A stretch of DNA of 18,643 nt, from assembly GCA_022836615.1 (NCBI GenBank), contig MU405490.1:1-18643 (forward strand), written 5' to 3'. This stretch comes from Annulohypoxylon bovei var. microspora (Eukaryota; Ascomycota; Sordariomycetes; Xylariales; Hypoxylaceae). This document shows, in pieces, positions 1 through 9,427 of this stretch. The position numbers and the translations under genes were made by a program. A model generated the notes under the pieces. The model did not search any database, had not been told where the DNA came from, and saw only the letters and a list, made by a program, of their open reading frames with translations. Each line of letters begins with the position of its first letter. The stretch's first letter is position 1.

Positions 1-865
1 AAGTTTTATAAATTTAAAAAAACGTTAATAAATATTTTTAATATATAAAATAATTATTTATTTAAAAAATACATTATTTATTACGCGATTAAAAAATTAA
101 TTAAAAAATGAAGTTTTTTTAAAATAATAAATAATAAAATTAAAAACCATTAATATTTAAATTAAACTTTAAAAATTCGTGGAATAAAAAAAAAATATAA
201 CGCGTTTAATTAATTAAAAAATAATATAATTAAAAAAATATAAATAAAATTTTTAAATATTAATTTAAATTCGTTAAAATAACACGGAAAATATGTTTTT
301 TATTTTATATTTATTTTTTTTAAAAACGGCGATTTAATAATACGTAAATAAAATCGTAACGTAACGTAAATAATTTAATATTATAAATAATATTTAATTT
401 ATTTTAAAATAAATTATATAATAAAAATTTTTTAATTTAATTAAAAATAAAAAATCATTTTTTTAAATTACGGTTTTAAATATTATATAATGAAATATAA
501 TCGAAAAAAAATCCGAAAAAAAAAAAAAATTATAATTATAATATAAAAAACCGAATATCGGTTAAATAAAGTTTTTAAAAAAATAAAATTATTCGTAAAT
601 CGCGATCGCATGTAAAATAAATGGTAAAATTTAAAATTATTATAATTTTTAAATTATTTTTATTTTTTACGAAATAAAAAAAATTTATATAAAATTTAAA
701 TTTAATTATATAACCACGGTTATATGATATTTTATATTTTAATACCGAAATTAATTATAAAAAAATAAAAGGTTTTTTATTTTAATTATTATAAATTTTT
801 ATTTTTATTTTTTAATAAAATAAATATATAAATTTATTTATAATAAAAAAAATATAACGTATAAC

Positions 866-878
866 CGGCGAAACGCCG
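866..878. repeat. GC hairpin CGGCG-AAA-CGCCG in AT-rich DNA
   Basis: Perfect 5-bp GC arms (866-870 and 874-878) around an AAA loop, inside otherwise A/T-only DNA. The C bases are followed by G or C rather than A, so RIP would spare them. It may be a remnant of a palindromic or GC-rich part of the original repeat. Confidence 0.6.
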
Positions 879-966
879 TTTTAATTATATGAACATTTAT
901 TTATAATAATTTTATATATTATATAATTAAATATAATTACGTATTTAAATAAATTAATATAAAATA

Positions 967-987
967 AATAATAATAATAATAATAAT
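967..987. repeat. AAT microsatellite, 7 units
   Basis: Seven uninterrupted AAT units, surrounded by further A/T-only sequence. It has no coding context and is probably a by-product of the AT-rich composition. Confidence 0.8.
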
Positions 988-1351
988 AAATTTATATATT
1001 TTTAATTAAATAATTTTATAAAAAATAATTATATAATTTAATAATTAAAATTACGAAATATTTAATTAAATATTTATTTAAATAAATTTAATTATATTTA
1101 AAATAAATAAATATTAAATTAAATATATATAAAAAAAATTTAATTTAAATTATAAATTTAATTTTTAATTTTTTTAATTTTTAATTTAATTTAAAATTTT
1201 AATTTTTAATTTAATTTTTAATTTAATTAATTTAAAAAAAATTAAAATTATTTTTATATTTAAAACGTTATAAAAATTATTAAATAATTAAAAATTATAA
1301 ATAAATTAATAATTAAATTTTATAAATAAATTAAATAAATTAATAAATAAT

Positions 1352-1380
1352 TAAAAACCGTGGTATAATAACGGTTTTTA
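1352..1380. repeat. Perfect 10-bp inverted repeat, 9-nt spacer
   Basis: TAAAAACCGT (1352-1361) is exactly complementary to ACGGTTTTTA (1371-1380). It directly precedes the TAACGTAATA tandem repeat. It may be a hairpin or a transposon terminus; the sequence does not decide. Confidence 0.6.
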
Positions 1381-1463
1381 TAACGTAATAATAATTTATA
1401 TAACGTAATAAAAAATTATCGTAATATAATAAAAAATAATTATAACGTAATAAAATTAACGCG
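1378..1463. repeat. Degenerate tandem repeat around TAACGTAATA
   Basis: TAACGTAATA recurs at 1381-1390, 1401-1410 and 1443-1452, with a decayed copy (TCGTAATATAA) near 1419. The spacing is about 20-22 bp. It looks like a short tandem array damaged by RIP, possibly subterminal repeats of an older element. Confidence 0.5.
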
Positions 1464-1570
1464 TACATGGGTTATAAAATTAAATTACTTTTATTTAAAT
1501 TTATATTTTTTTTTTAAATTATATAAAACTTTTTAACGGTTTTTATATAAATTATATTTAAATAATTTCG

Positions 1571-1773
1571 TGGATATTATTAACGTTTATTATGGACATT
1601 TAAAGTTTAATCGTTATGTGTGTTAAAGTTGGTTATTATTTTTAAAAATTAAAGTTTTTTTAATTGCTTAGGGAATTTTATTTAATGTATTATAAGTGGG
1701 GTAATAACTTTCTTAAAGTGGTTAATGCATTTATGATTTATTTTTAAGATTTTTAATTGTTTATTTGTTTATA
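1571..1773 (-). repeat. 3' LTR of the copia element (left-hand copy)
   Basis: Direct repeat of 7227-7437. Against that copy, the ungapped 177-bp part (1597-1773) differs at 38 sites by hand count, all transitions; most are T here for C there, or G here for A there. The plus strand of this copy therefore suffered mainly C-to-T change. Coordinates at the left edge are approximate. Confidence 0.85.
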
Positions 1774-1799
1774 CGTTTTTTTAATATTACGAGATCGTG

Positions 1800-2400
1800 T
1801 TAATTATTTTAAAAAGTTTTTAATTTTATTAATTTTAAAAATTTTTTATGCTTTACGAGATTTAACGGTTTTATGAGATTATTTATTAAATTATCGTTTA
1901 TATTTATGTATTTAATTTCGATATTATTATTTTTTATTTCTTAACGGATGTAATAATAATTTTTATAAATATGGCGTTTATTTTTATTAATAATTATATT
2001 TTTAACTTATGTTTTTATAATGTTATTATTAAATAATAAGGTCATTAAACCCGTTAACATTTATTATAATTTTATTAAAAAGTTTTTAATCCATGTAACA
2101 TTTATTGCTTTTATTATTAAGGTTATATATTTAATTTTATTAAAGCTTTATATTATTATTGCTTACAATTTAAATGATTATAATATTAATGCGTTAGTTA
2201 TATAAAATACGATTTTTATGGTAAATTTTATAATAATTAAATTTGTTACGTAATTAACGTTAACGACGTTATGTAACTTTAAATCGTTATATTTTACGTG
2301 GTCGTGATTATCCGTAAGTTTTTTATAACGGATAACTTTTTATGGTTTATTTTTTAAATATTTTAACATATGTTTAATATTTATTAAATAATTTTTAATA
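1800..2400 (-). pseudogene. Copia RNase H and C-terminal end of Pol, RIP-damaged
   Basis: Minus-strand reading gives HMLKYLKN (near 2373-2352; family form LRYLKG) and KLTDNHDHVKYNDLKLH. Next comes a block ending FYITNALIL, a stop, SFKL, which corresponds to the copia RNase H stretch before the STTEAEY motif. Further on are KRHIYKNYYYIR and NDNLINNLIKPL, matching the conserved KHI.I.YH.IR and LA(D)..TKPL motifs at the end of copia Pol. The polyprotein then stops close to the 3' LTR, as expected. Stops and G-to-A type substitutions are spread throughout. Confidence 0.88.
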
Positions 2401-2539
2401 AAATTACTTATAAATTTAAATTATATAAATATAATAAAATTAATGTTAAGTTTTAATAAATAAATTATAAAGTTCGTTTTACCCATTAATAATGCGTATT
2501 AAAACACGTCGCGAAGGTTAATACGATCATTTTTATCTT

Positions 2540-3365
2540 TAAAGTATAAGAGGTTTTTAATATAAATTTTATAAAAAAATTTTACGCTTTTTTCGTTATT
2601 AAATTTAACTTTAACGAATGCCTTGGTAATATATTATTTTTAATTTAATTTAATATTTCCCATTAAAAAAAATTACATTATTTTAACACTTAAAAATTAA
2701 TTTACGTTATTTAATTTAATAATAAACACGTTTTTTTTAATATTTTTTATAATTTATTATAAAGTTATTAAGTTTAAGCCGAATAATAGGAAATTATTTA
2801 TGTATAAAGTTATAATAACGTTAATTTTTTTATTATAATAAATAATATTATTAAAATATAAAAGTTTAAAACTTAATCGTCGTAAAAGTTTTTTAATTTT
2901 TTTTTATTAAGTTATACTTAATTACTTTAATCCGTATAATGGGTTTATTAATTTAATAATTTTATTAATAACGTAATTATATTTAACGATTTTTTTAAGG
3001 TGTTTTTCGAAATATTCGAATAACATAAAAAAAAACTTTATAAAAATATATTTTTTAAAGTTACCGTTAAAGTACGCGGCGATAAAGTTAATTTAAATAA
3101 CATATTATTTTTTAAATATTATTAAAGTTATTAATATTTATTATAACGTTATTTTCGTAATCGTAATTAACATTTCATTGTAATTAATACTTTTTCGTTA
3201 CGTAAATTTTTACGCATAAATGCAAGTTTTAAACTTATTTAAAGCTTTTATTAATAAAAACTTTTTTTTAAATATTTATTTTACGTTAATAAAGTGATTA
3301 TTAATAACTTTAAAGTTATTAACGAATTTAAAGGTTCCACGTTCAAGGTTTTCTTTAATTTTTAA
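2540..3365 (-). pseudogene. Copia reverse transcriptase, RIP-damaged
   Basis: Minus-strand reading from about 3360 gives IKENLERGTFKFV. Later segments align with the copia RT blocks around (R)WVFK and ARGFTQ, then AYFNGN (about 3085-3065; family AYLNG) and LYGLK (2939-2925), the hallmark of Ty1/copia RT. The catalytic YVDD box is seen as YINN in TLYINNFLLFG (2804-2793). V-to-I and D-to-N are all G-to-A changes on the coding strand, as RIP predicts. With the catalytic aspartates gone and several stops, it is inactive. The LYGLK plus YVDD-type pairing makes copia rather than gypsy the firm call. Confidence 0.92.
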
Positions 3366-3879
3366 GAAAATAATTTCGATTTATTTTTTTTTTTTAAGGC
3401 TTACCATGGTATTTTTAAATGAAGGTTTATTAACGTTAATAATGAATAAATGGTATTTCTTAATTATGTTTATAAATTTATTAAGGAAATTATTATTTTC
3501 GAAAGTACGTTTTTATTTTATTTCGAATAACTTTTTTAATAAATTTAATATTATATTATAAAAATTAACGAAATTTTTAAAAATTTCGTTATTTTTATCT
3601 TTTTAAATATATAATATTAAAATAACGTAGATTTTGTAATGTTTATTAAAAGCTTTATAATTATATAAGTTTAACTTTTTTTTTTTAAATTTATTACGTT
3701 TAAAGCGGATGTAATATTCGTTATTATCCGTAATATTTTTATTCATTACGTTATTATTTTTGTTTTATACGTCGACGTTTTTTTATGGTTTTTTGTGGCG
3801 GAATTATTATTAAATATATTAAGGTAATAATTTAACGATATTTTTAAAGTTTAAGGTATTATTTTTATTACTTAAATAT

Positions 3880-4600
3880 TTATAAAATGTAACGTAAAAG
3901 GTTTTTAAAAAACGACCACCCTTAAAAAGTTATATAATAAAATTATATTTTTCGTTATATTTTAAAAAAAAAACCTTTATATTTTAAGCTTTAAGTTTTT
4001 TAACTTTAATGCGATAATTTTTATTAATAAAAGCGGTATATTATATATTTATAATTTATAAATGCGAATTATTAAACTTATAATCTTTTTTAAGGTTTAA
4101 ATTATTTTAATAATTTTTATAAGGTATAACATTTTTAACCACCGTTGTTTTTATTTTATTAATTACGTAAGTTAATGCCTTTATAATATAATTTTAAAAA
4201 TAAATTAAGATTTTTATTATTAAAATTATAACTTTAAATAAATCTTATAAGGCTTAAATTTTACGCTTAATTTTATCGTTTTAATATTAATTATATACGA
4301 TAAAAATAATAAACTTAATACCTATGTCGTTACATTTATTTTAAATTTTATTTATTTTAAATTCTTTACCATTATTTAATTTTAACGTAATTATTCATTT
4401 ATAAAAACCATTGTTAAATACGGGTAAAGTTAATAATTTTTCGGATATTATTATAATGTATGTTATAAACATTTACAATGTTTTATTTTTCGTTTTATAA
4501 AAAGTAAATTATTTATACCCATTATAATTTTTAATAATTAATGTAAAATATTAATTATTATTAATCGATATAAACTTTAATTTACTTAAATTACATTAAA
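3880..4600 (-). pseudogene. Copia integrase core, RIP-damaged
   Basis: Reading the minus strand at about 4389-4357 gives TLKLNNGKEFK, the RIP-altered form of the copia integrase motif around the second catalytic Asp (family form SDNG; D appears as N). About 30 residues on, near 4310-4255, the segment NDIGIKFIIF..YN, a stop, Y, a stop, NDKIKRKI matches the family region with the PY.P..NG..ER motif that carries the catalytic Glu (here K). The region just after the core, reading GGRFLKTFYVTFYK at about 3920-3880, matches the stretch copia proteins have downstream of the core. Stops at CAA/CAG-type positions fit RIP. The enzyme would have inserted the cDNA into the chromosome; this copy cannot. 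Confidence 0.88.
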
Positions 4601-7150
4601 TAATTTTATTAACATATTTAATACGTTTTTAAAGATCCTTTAATAAAGTTTTTATGATTTTTATTTAATTACATGCGAAATAAAATAAAAATGAAATATC
4701 GGATATTTTTAAATTTATGTTTATTATACGTTTAATAATTTATTTTAATTGTTTTGCGTTAAAATGATAAAAGCGGCGATATTAAAATATTAATTTATTT
4801 TTAACATTATTAAATAATTTATTAAGCTTTTTAATTATTAAAATTATTATTATATTTTTAATTTTATTTTTTATTAACCTTAACTTACGCTTTTATTACT
4901 TAAAAAAGCAAGCGATTTTTGGTTTTTTTTTATTATATTATTAAAAAAAGAACCTTTGTTTTTTAATGTTAAAAGTTATTAAAGTTATTTCGTTAAAGTT
5001 ATAAATTAAGTTGCGATTTAATTAACCATTTACTTAATAATGTAATTTATTTAAAAAAAATTTAAACGAGAAGTTTTTCACGTATAACGTGTATTGTAAT
5101 TTTAAAGTTTTAAATTCCCCATTAATTCTTTAAAAAGGAAATAAACTTGTTTTAATTTTCGTAACGTATATAAAGCCACCGTTAATATTAATTTTATGGT
5201 TTTTATTACGAATATTTATTACCGTGTTAAGTTTAAAATTAATTTCGTTATTAATTACGTAAATATTCACGCCTATATTATATAATAATTTATTTCATTA
5301 TTTATTAAAATTATAAAAGTTAATACTTTATAACGTTAATTTATTAAATAATTTATTTATTATCGTTACGTTTTTTTAAATAAATCGCAAAATTAACGAC
5401 ATATAAGTTAAGTTTCGTAAATGTTTAATTCGATTATAATTTTTAAATAATAAGTTTAAATTTTTTTTATTAACGTTTATAATGTAAAATCCGTTACTTT
5501 TAATAATGTATTAAAAAAATCTTTACGGAAATTAAAAGGTATAATTAAAGCAGCGTTAACCTTACGGTGCACTAACTTATTTATTATTTTTATTTATATT
5601 AATTTATTAACTCGATTATTAACCTTTAAGTTTTAAGTAATTACGTTTAATATAATTATATTTATTATATTTAAAATAAAAAGGACCTTTTTTATTATTT
5701 TAATTTTATTTTTTTAATAAGTGTTTAAGTTTTTTAATAATTTGGTTTTTTTTTTAAATATTATTAATGGTGTTTTTTTAATGGTTATTATTATGGTTAT
5801 TATTAATATTATTATTTTTTCCGCCGTTATTAACGTTATTATTATTAATTTTCTTTTGGAATTTATTTATAAAGTTTTTAATAATGTTAATGATTATGTA
5901 ATGTTTATTACGAAGAAATTTATAAAATAATTAAACTTAATTTTTTATTTTTTTTTTATAATTATTATGGAATATGGTGATAAATTACTTATTTCCGAAC
6001 TTTATTTTTATATCTTTAATAATTTTAATAATAAATTACCATTTTAAAAAATATTTAATGGGATTTTTATTATTATATTTTTTTTTAATAAAATCGTTTT
6101 ATAAGTTTTTTTAATGAACTTTATTAATGGAATTATAAATTTATCGAAATATTTTAAACATTTTTATTCCTTTTTATATTTTAAAAACGAAATTTAATAA
6201 TGTTTAACGGCAGGTACGTATTAATGCTTTAATTATGTAAAATTCGTTAAATTTAATAAATTTCATATATTTTTCGTAATTAATTTCTTTTAAAATTAAT
6301 ATAAAAACTTTTTAATACACTTATTAATTATTTTAATTTTTAAAATAATTTTCTTTATTAATTAAAAAATTAAAATGCTTTTAATTAAATTTACATATAA
6401 CTTTATAAGCCTCGTATAAGTTTTTATTAACCTTATATTTATTTAATTTTTTTTTAACGTTATAATTTATATTATCGTTAAAATTAAAAAATCCATTTAA
6501 ATAATATACGTTTTTTAAACCACTTAAATTTAACGATAATAATAATAAATTTAATAATAAATTATTTTTATTATTAAAAATATTTAAGTTATTAAAATTA
6601 ATTCCATTTTAATATTTATTAATACATCGAAAACTTTTTTTATAAAGTTTAATTTTATTTTTAATTTCGTTACCGAAAACATTAATTAATTTATAATTTT
6701 CGTTATTTTTATTATTAATTAATACTTTATTTTATTATAAATTAATTTTTTTATATTTTTCGCATTAATTTTTATATTCGTTAAATTAAATTATTATTAC
6801 GTTATATAAAACATTAAATCGTAATTTTATTTTTAATATACGATCATTTTTTTATATTTTATTAATCGATTTTAATAATTTAATTATTTTTAATAAAATA
6901 TAAAAAAATTTAAAAATTAATGACGATAATATTAATAATATTAATAATATTAATTAAATTTTAATAATAATAAATTTAACCTTAATAATAATTACTCGTA
7001 ACTTTTTAACCATAATATATAATTATATATTTTTAATTATTAAACGATTATTTAATTTTTTTTAATCGTTAATAAATTTTTATAATTTATTAATTATTAT
7101 TTTTTACATTTCTTTTTTAATAATTATATTAAAATTACCCGTTTTTAAAT
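4600..7150 (-). pseudogene. Copia gag / protease / pre-integrase region, decayed
   Basis: This minus-strand stretch between the 5' LTR and the recognisable integrase has the size and place expected for gag, the aspartic protease and the zinc-binding start of integrase. I could not read a CCHC knuckle or a protease D(S/T)G motif through the RIP damage, so the assignment rests on order alone. Stop codons are frequent in all frames. Short plus-strand open frames here, such as 5721-5930, are low-complexity Ile/Val/Phe/Asn strings and are not genes. Confidence 0.5.
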
Positions 7151-7226
7151 TCTTAAGATTTAATAATTTTATTTAATTTAAATAATCTTAAATATCGCAA
7201 AAATAATTTATTAATAATAATATAAA

Positions 7227-7437
7227 TGAAATTATTAATAAAAAAATATTATTATATAAACATTTAAAGTTTAATCGTTACGTATATTAAAGTTAATTAT
7301 TATTTTTAAAAATTAAAACTTTTTTAATTATTTAAGGAATTTTACTTAATGCATTACAAATAAAATAATAATTTTCTTAAGGTGGTTAATGCATTCGTGA
7401 CCTATCCTTAAAATTCTTAATTACCCACCTGCCCACA
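7227..7437 (-). repeat. 5' LTR of the copia element (right-hand copy)
   Basis: This aligns with 1571-1773, without gaps for the 177 bp from 7261. It is the better preserved copy: its outer edge (about 7395-7437) still carries C-rich words such as CCACCTGCCCACA, where the other LTR has T. The inner half instead shows G-to-A changes. Aldo-keto reductase homology begins at the base after the LTR ends. The inner boundary at 7227 is approximate, set by the TG next to an AATTATTAAT match. Confidence 0.85.
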
Positions 7438-7701
7438 TTTATTAATATAATTAAAACGAGGAATGAATTAACGAATCAATGGTTTTTTAAAAAAATCGAA
7501 ACGACATGGTATTAACGATGAAATATATTAATTTCGCTCGAACGATATTAATATTTTCCATTCGAATTACGGCAGCAACGGCACTAAGTCGTTGAAGCGG
7601 TTAAGTACGACGTATATCGATATCCTTTATATTCACTACTAGGACTTCACGACCTTTATCAAAGAGCTGATGCACGACGTTGTTAAGGCTGGCAAGGTAC
7701 A

Positions 7702-7706
7702 TTATC
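7702..7706. repeat. Target-site duplication TTATC, left copy
   Basis: Identical to 8020-8024; the pair flanks the solo LTR. Five bp is the usual duplication length for LTR-element integrases. Confidence 0.85.
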
Positions 7707-8019
7707 TGTTACGGGTCGAGGACCCGGAAAGTTGATCAGGGTAAAGATCAGCGCGAGCTTACATCATGGCTTCAAACGCGATAAGCGCGGGTCCCCATGA
7801 TGAAGCTATTTCCAGCCCCAAGTGGGTCGTTGAAGCTATTGGACCATGTACAAAGGGGGTTTCCACGCTGATCAACCTGATCCACATCTTTAGGCATAGA
7901 TATCGTAGCCCCAGGGACGAAGGGTTGTCACTTTTTCCCTTTCTCTTTCATCAATGAAAATAACCTCATTTTTGACCCCATATAGCACAAGTTCACCGTT
8001 GCTAATGGGAACCGTCACA
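7707..8019. mobile_element. Solo LTR (313 bp) inserted in the reductase gene
   Basis: The segment starts TGTTACGG and ends CCGTCACA; the reverse complement of the end (TGTGACGG) matches the start at 7 of 8 bases, so it has canonical TG..CA inverted LTR termini. It is flanked by a perfect 5-bp duplication TTATC (7702-7706 and 8020-8024). Removing the insert and one TTATC restores an uninterrupted reductase reading frame (AAG GTA CAT TAT CTG GGC ATT TCT, KVHYLGIS). No internal coding region exists, so this is a solo LTR left by LTR-LTR recombination. It is unrelated to the copia LTR (different start, longer). It shows normal base composition and no obvious RIP. A stop (TGA, 7733) lies in the reductase frame. 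Confidence 0.88.
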
Positions 8020-8024
8020 TTATC
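8020..8024. repeat. Target-site duplication TTATC, right copy
   Basis: Identical to 7702-7706; reductase homology resumes here in the same frame. Confidence 0.85.
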
Positions 8025-9234
8025 TGGGCATTTCTGATGCTCCTGCCTGGGTGGTCACCAAGGCGAGCCAGTATGCGCGCTTGTTAGGCCTGCGCCAGTT
8101 CGTTATCTACCAGGGCATGTGGAACGTTGCGATGCGGGATTCCGAGCGGGATATCATTCCTACGTGCGCGGACGAAGGGATGGGGATTGTTCCCTATGGT
8201 GTCCTTAACCAAGGCCGCTTCCAGACGGAAGAGGGCTTCAAGAAACGCGAGAAGAATAATCTTAGACGCAATTTCATCCCGCTTTCGGATCACGATAAGA
8301 AGATTTCTAAGAGTTTGGAGACCCTAGCCAGCAAGAATAATTGCCAGCTTCTTGATGTAGCTTTGGCATATGTGAGGAGCAAGGCGCCGTACGTATTCCC
8401 GCTGGTTGGCGCTCGCACTCTTGGCCACATTCAGGGTAGCGTGGGAGGGTTGGATGCCTCTTTGACCGATGAGGAGATGGAGGAGATCGATAGCGCGTAC
8501 CCGTTTGATCATGGGTTCCCTCATACCTTTTTGAGCGGTACCTTGTTCTCTGGAGAACCTGCCCGAGGAGCTTCGGCCCCTGGAGATGTGTGGTTAAGAA
8601 AGCTTCTAGGGAAGTTCGAATGGGTTAAAAAGCCTAGAGCTATTCGCCACTAGATAGTCTTGGTTGACACTGCTGTGTAGGATCTGGATTCATATAAAAT
8701 TTGCGATAATTATGTAGCGAATTTATCATGTTCGTGGCGTCGCCACATGAGTCGCTCACTCCTCCTCGCTCACTTCTCCTCCCATACGGGAACTTGGAAG
8801 CCACTTGGTTGCCAATAGGGCTATCTCTACGACCAGAGATTTCGAATAGAGGCGCTCACCGAAACCTCTGCTCCCTAAGTCCTACTAGATACAAAAAGTA
8901 CTATCAAAATAATTAATCCCATGAAAGTTACCTACCTATTAGGTTCGGATCAAACGACGCAATGCGATAGAGAAGTAACAGTGGCTAGAATATATGTCTC
9001 GAGTTGATTTTTCTTACGTCTGGTTCTCTAAGCTGCTAGTTGCTTAAATCCGGATCGGGGTAAGATCCGAAGCTTCTCGTTGGTCTAGGTAATTCTTGCA
9101 GTGAGCTTTGTTTTATATGATAAATCACAAATAAATTCTTTAAAAGACTTCTCCTTTTGCTGAACCCGTAAACGCTTTGTGTAAAAGGTTTCTAATAACA
9201 AAGATTCACAATGATAAGACTTGGTCGAGCAAAA

Positions 9235-9310
9235 GGGGCAGCGGGGGCAGCGTGGGGCAGGTGCAGGGGACCGTACTAGATAAATTGGGGCTTCAAATAG
9301 TGGGGTGGGG
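9235..9310 (+). other. G-rich cluster, possible G-quadruplex, in p25 upstream region
   Basis: Runs of four or five G are separated by short spacers (GGGGCAGCGGGGGCAGCG, then TGGGGCAGGTGCAGGGG), followed by further G4 runs at 9287-9290, 9302-9305 and 9307-9310. It lies about 200-270 bp before the p25 start codon. It could fold as a G-quadruplex or bind a GC-box type factor; neither is shown by the sequence alone. Confidence 0.4.
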
Positions 9311-9387
9311 TGAAATACTCGAGAAGCTGCGATTTCGCGTCGCGTTTTGTATGTGGCTCGGTAACTTTAAAACCACTTTAACTTTAC

Positions 9388-9427
9388 TACCTACCTACAT
9401 AATTACTACCTAGGTAGTTATACCTAG
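9388..9427. repeat. TACCTAGGTA-type motif cluster
   Basis: Overlapping CTACCTACCTAC, CTACCTAGGTAG and TACCTAG words. The same motif recurs between genes across the right-hand part of the window (about 10888, 11472, 13514, 13561, 15729, 15848, 15972, 17886, 18410) and in none of the proposed exons. Confidence 0.7.

Larger units (their letters stand above)
1..1570. repeat. AT-rich RIP-eroded repeat DNA, origin unrecognised
   Basis: Almost all bases are A or T, and the surviving C and G sit mostly in CG steps while CA and TG steps are scarce. That is the footprint of fungal repeat-induced point mutation, which converts CpA to TpA on either strand. No open frame or protein family could be read on either strand. 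It holds a seven-unit AAT microsatellite, a GC hairpin, a perfect 10-bp inverted repeat and a degenerate tandem repeat, listed separately. By inference it is an older, more eroded transposon next to the copia element; it could also be the flank into which copia inserted. I see no gene in it. Confidence 0.8.
1571..7437 (-). mobile_element. Full-length RIP-inactivated Ty1/copia LTR retrotransposon
   Basis: Two direct repeats (about 1571-1773 and 7227-7437, offset 5664 bp) bound a 5.9-kb element. Read on the minus strand, the interior gives, in order, a gag/protease-sized segment, integrase, reverse transcriptase and RNase H. Integrase before RT is the Ty1/copia order. Every domain is crossed by in-frame TAA/TAG codons and D-to-N, E-to-K and R-to-K type changes expected from RIP, so the element is dead. 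The LTR starts TGTGGGCAGG and ends TTTCA on the minus strand, i.e. TG..CA. A minus-strand purine run ending AAAAAAACG lies just before the 3' LTR (plus 1774 onward) and is a possible polypurine tract. A target-site duplication could not be resolved: the flanks read TTTCG and TTTAT. Confidence 0.92.
7438..8653 (+). pseudogene. Aldo-keto reductase (aryl-alcohol dehydrogenase / norsolorinic acid reductase-like), broken
   Basis: NADPH-dependent AKR9-type reductase remnant. The 3' part (8025-8653) is well preserved: GISDAPAWVVTKASQYARLL, YQGMWN, RDIIPTC, DVALAYV, APYVFPLVG and PFDHGFPHTFL match the C-terminal half of the family through to the natural stop. The 5' part (7438-7706) reads NELTNQW in one frame and DEIY..KSLK..TTYIDILYIHY, a stop, DF in another, so there is a frameshift between 7482 and 7517. 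The TAG at the HYWDF-type Trp is a TGG-to-TAG change typical of RIP. About ten codons appear missing between KSLK and TTYIDIL. A 313-bp solo LTR splits codons YL|GIS. The N-terminal half, with the catalytic Tyr and Lys, is missing or unreadable; homology starts exactly at the copia LTR edge, suggesting copia also landed inside this gene. Confidence 0.85.

Noticed and set aside
2020..2205. 61-residue plus-strand open frame
   Set aside because: Antisense to the copia RNase H region and compositionally biased.
5721..5930. 69-residue plus-strand open frame in the AT-rich block
   Set aside because: A low-complexity Ile/Val/Asn/Phe string antisense to the copia gag/pol region; RIP composition yields such frames by chance.
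1566..7442. Target-site duplication of the copia element
   Set aside because: Flanking pentamers TTTCG and TTTAT differ by transversions, which RIP cannot explain; the LTR edges are also uncertain, so no duplication is claimed.
7766..7957. 63-residue open frame
   Set aside because: It lies wholly within the solo LTR and has no domain.
7707..8019. Intron in the reductase gene
   Set aside because: The interval has no GT donor at the break, while TG..CA termini with a perfect TTATC duplication explain it better.
8051..8653. Open frame taken as an intact 200-residue reductase
   Set aside because: It starts at an internal GTG, lacks the N-terminal half with the cofactor and catalytic residues, and its upstream coding sequence is split by a solo LTR, so it is a pseudogene fragment.
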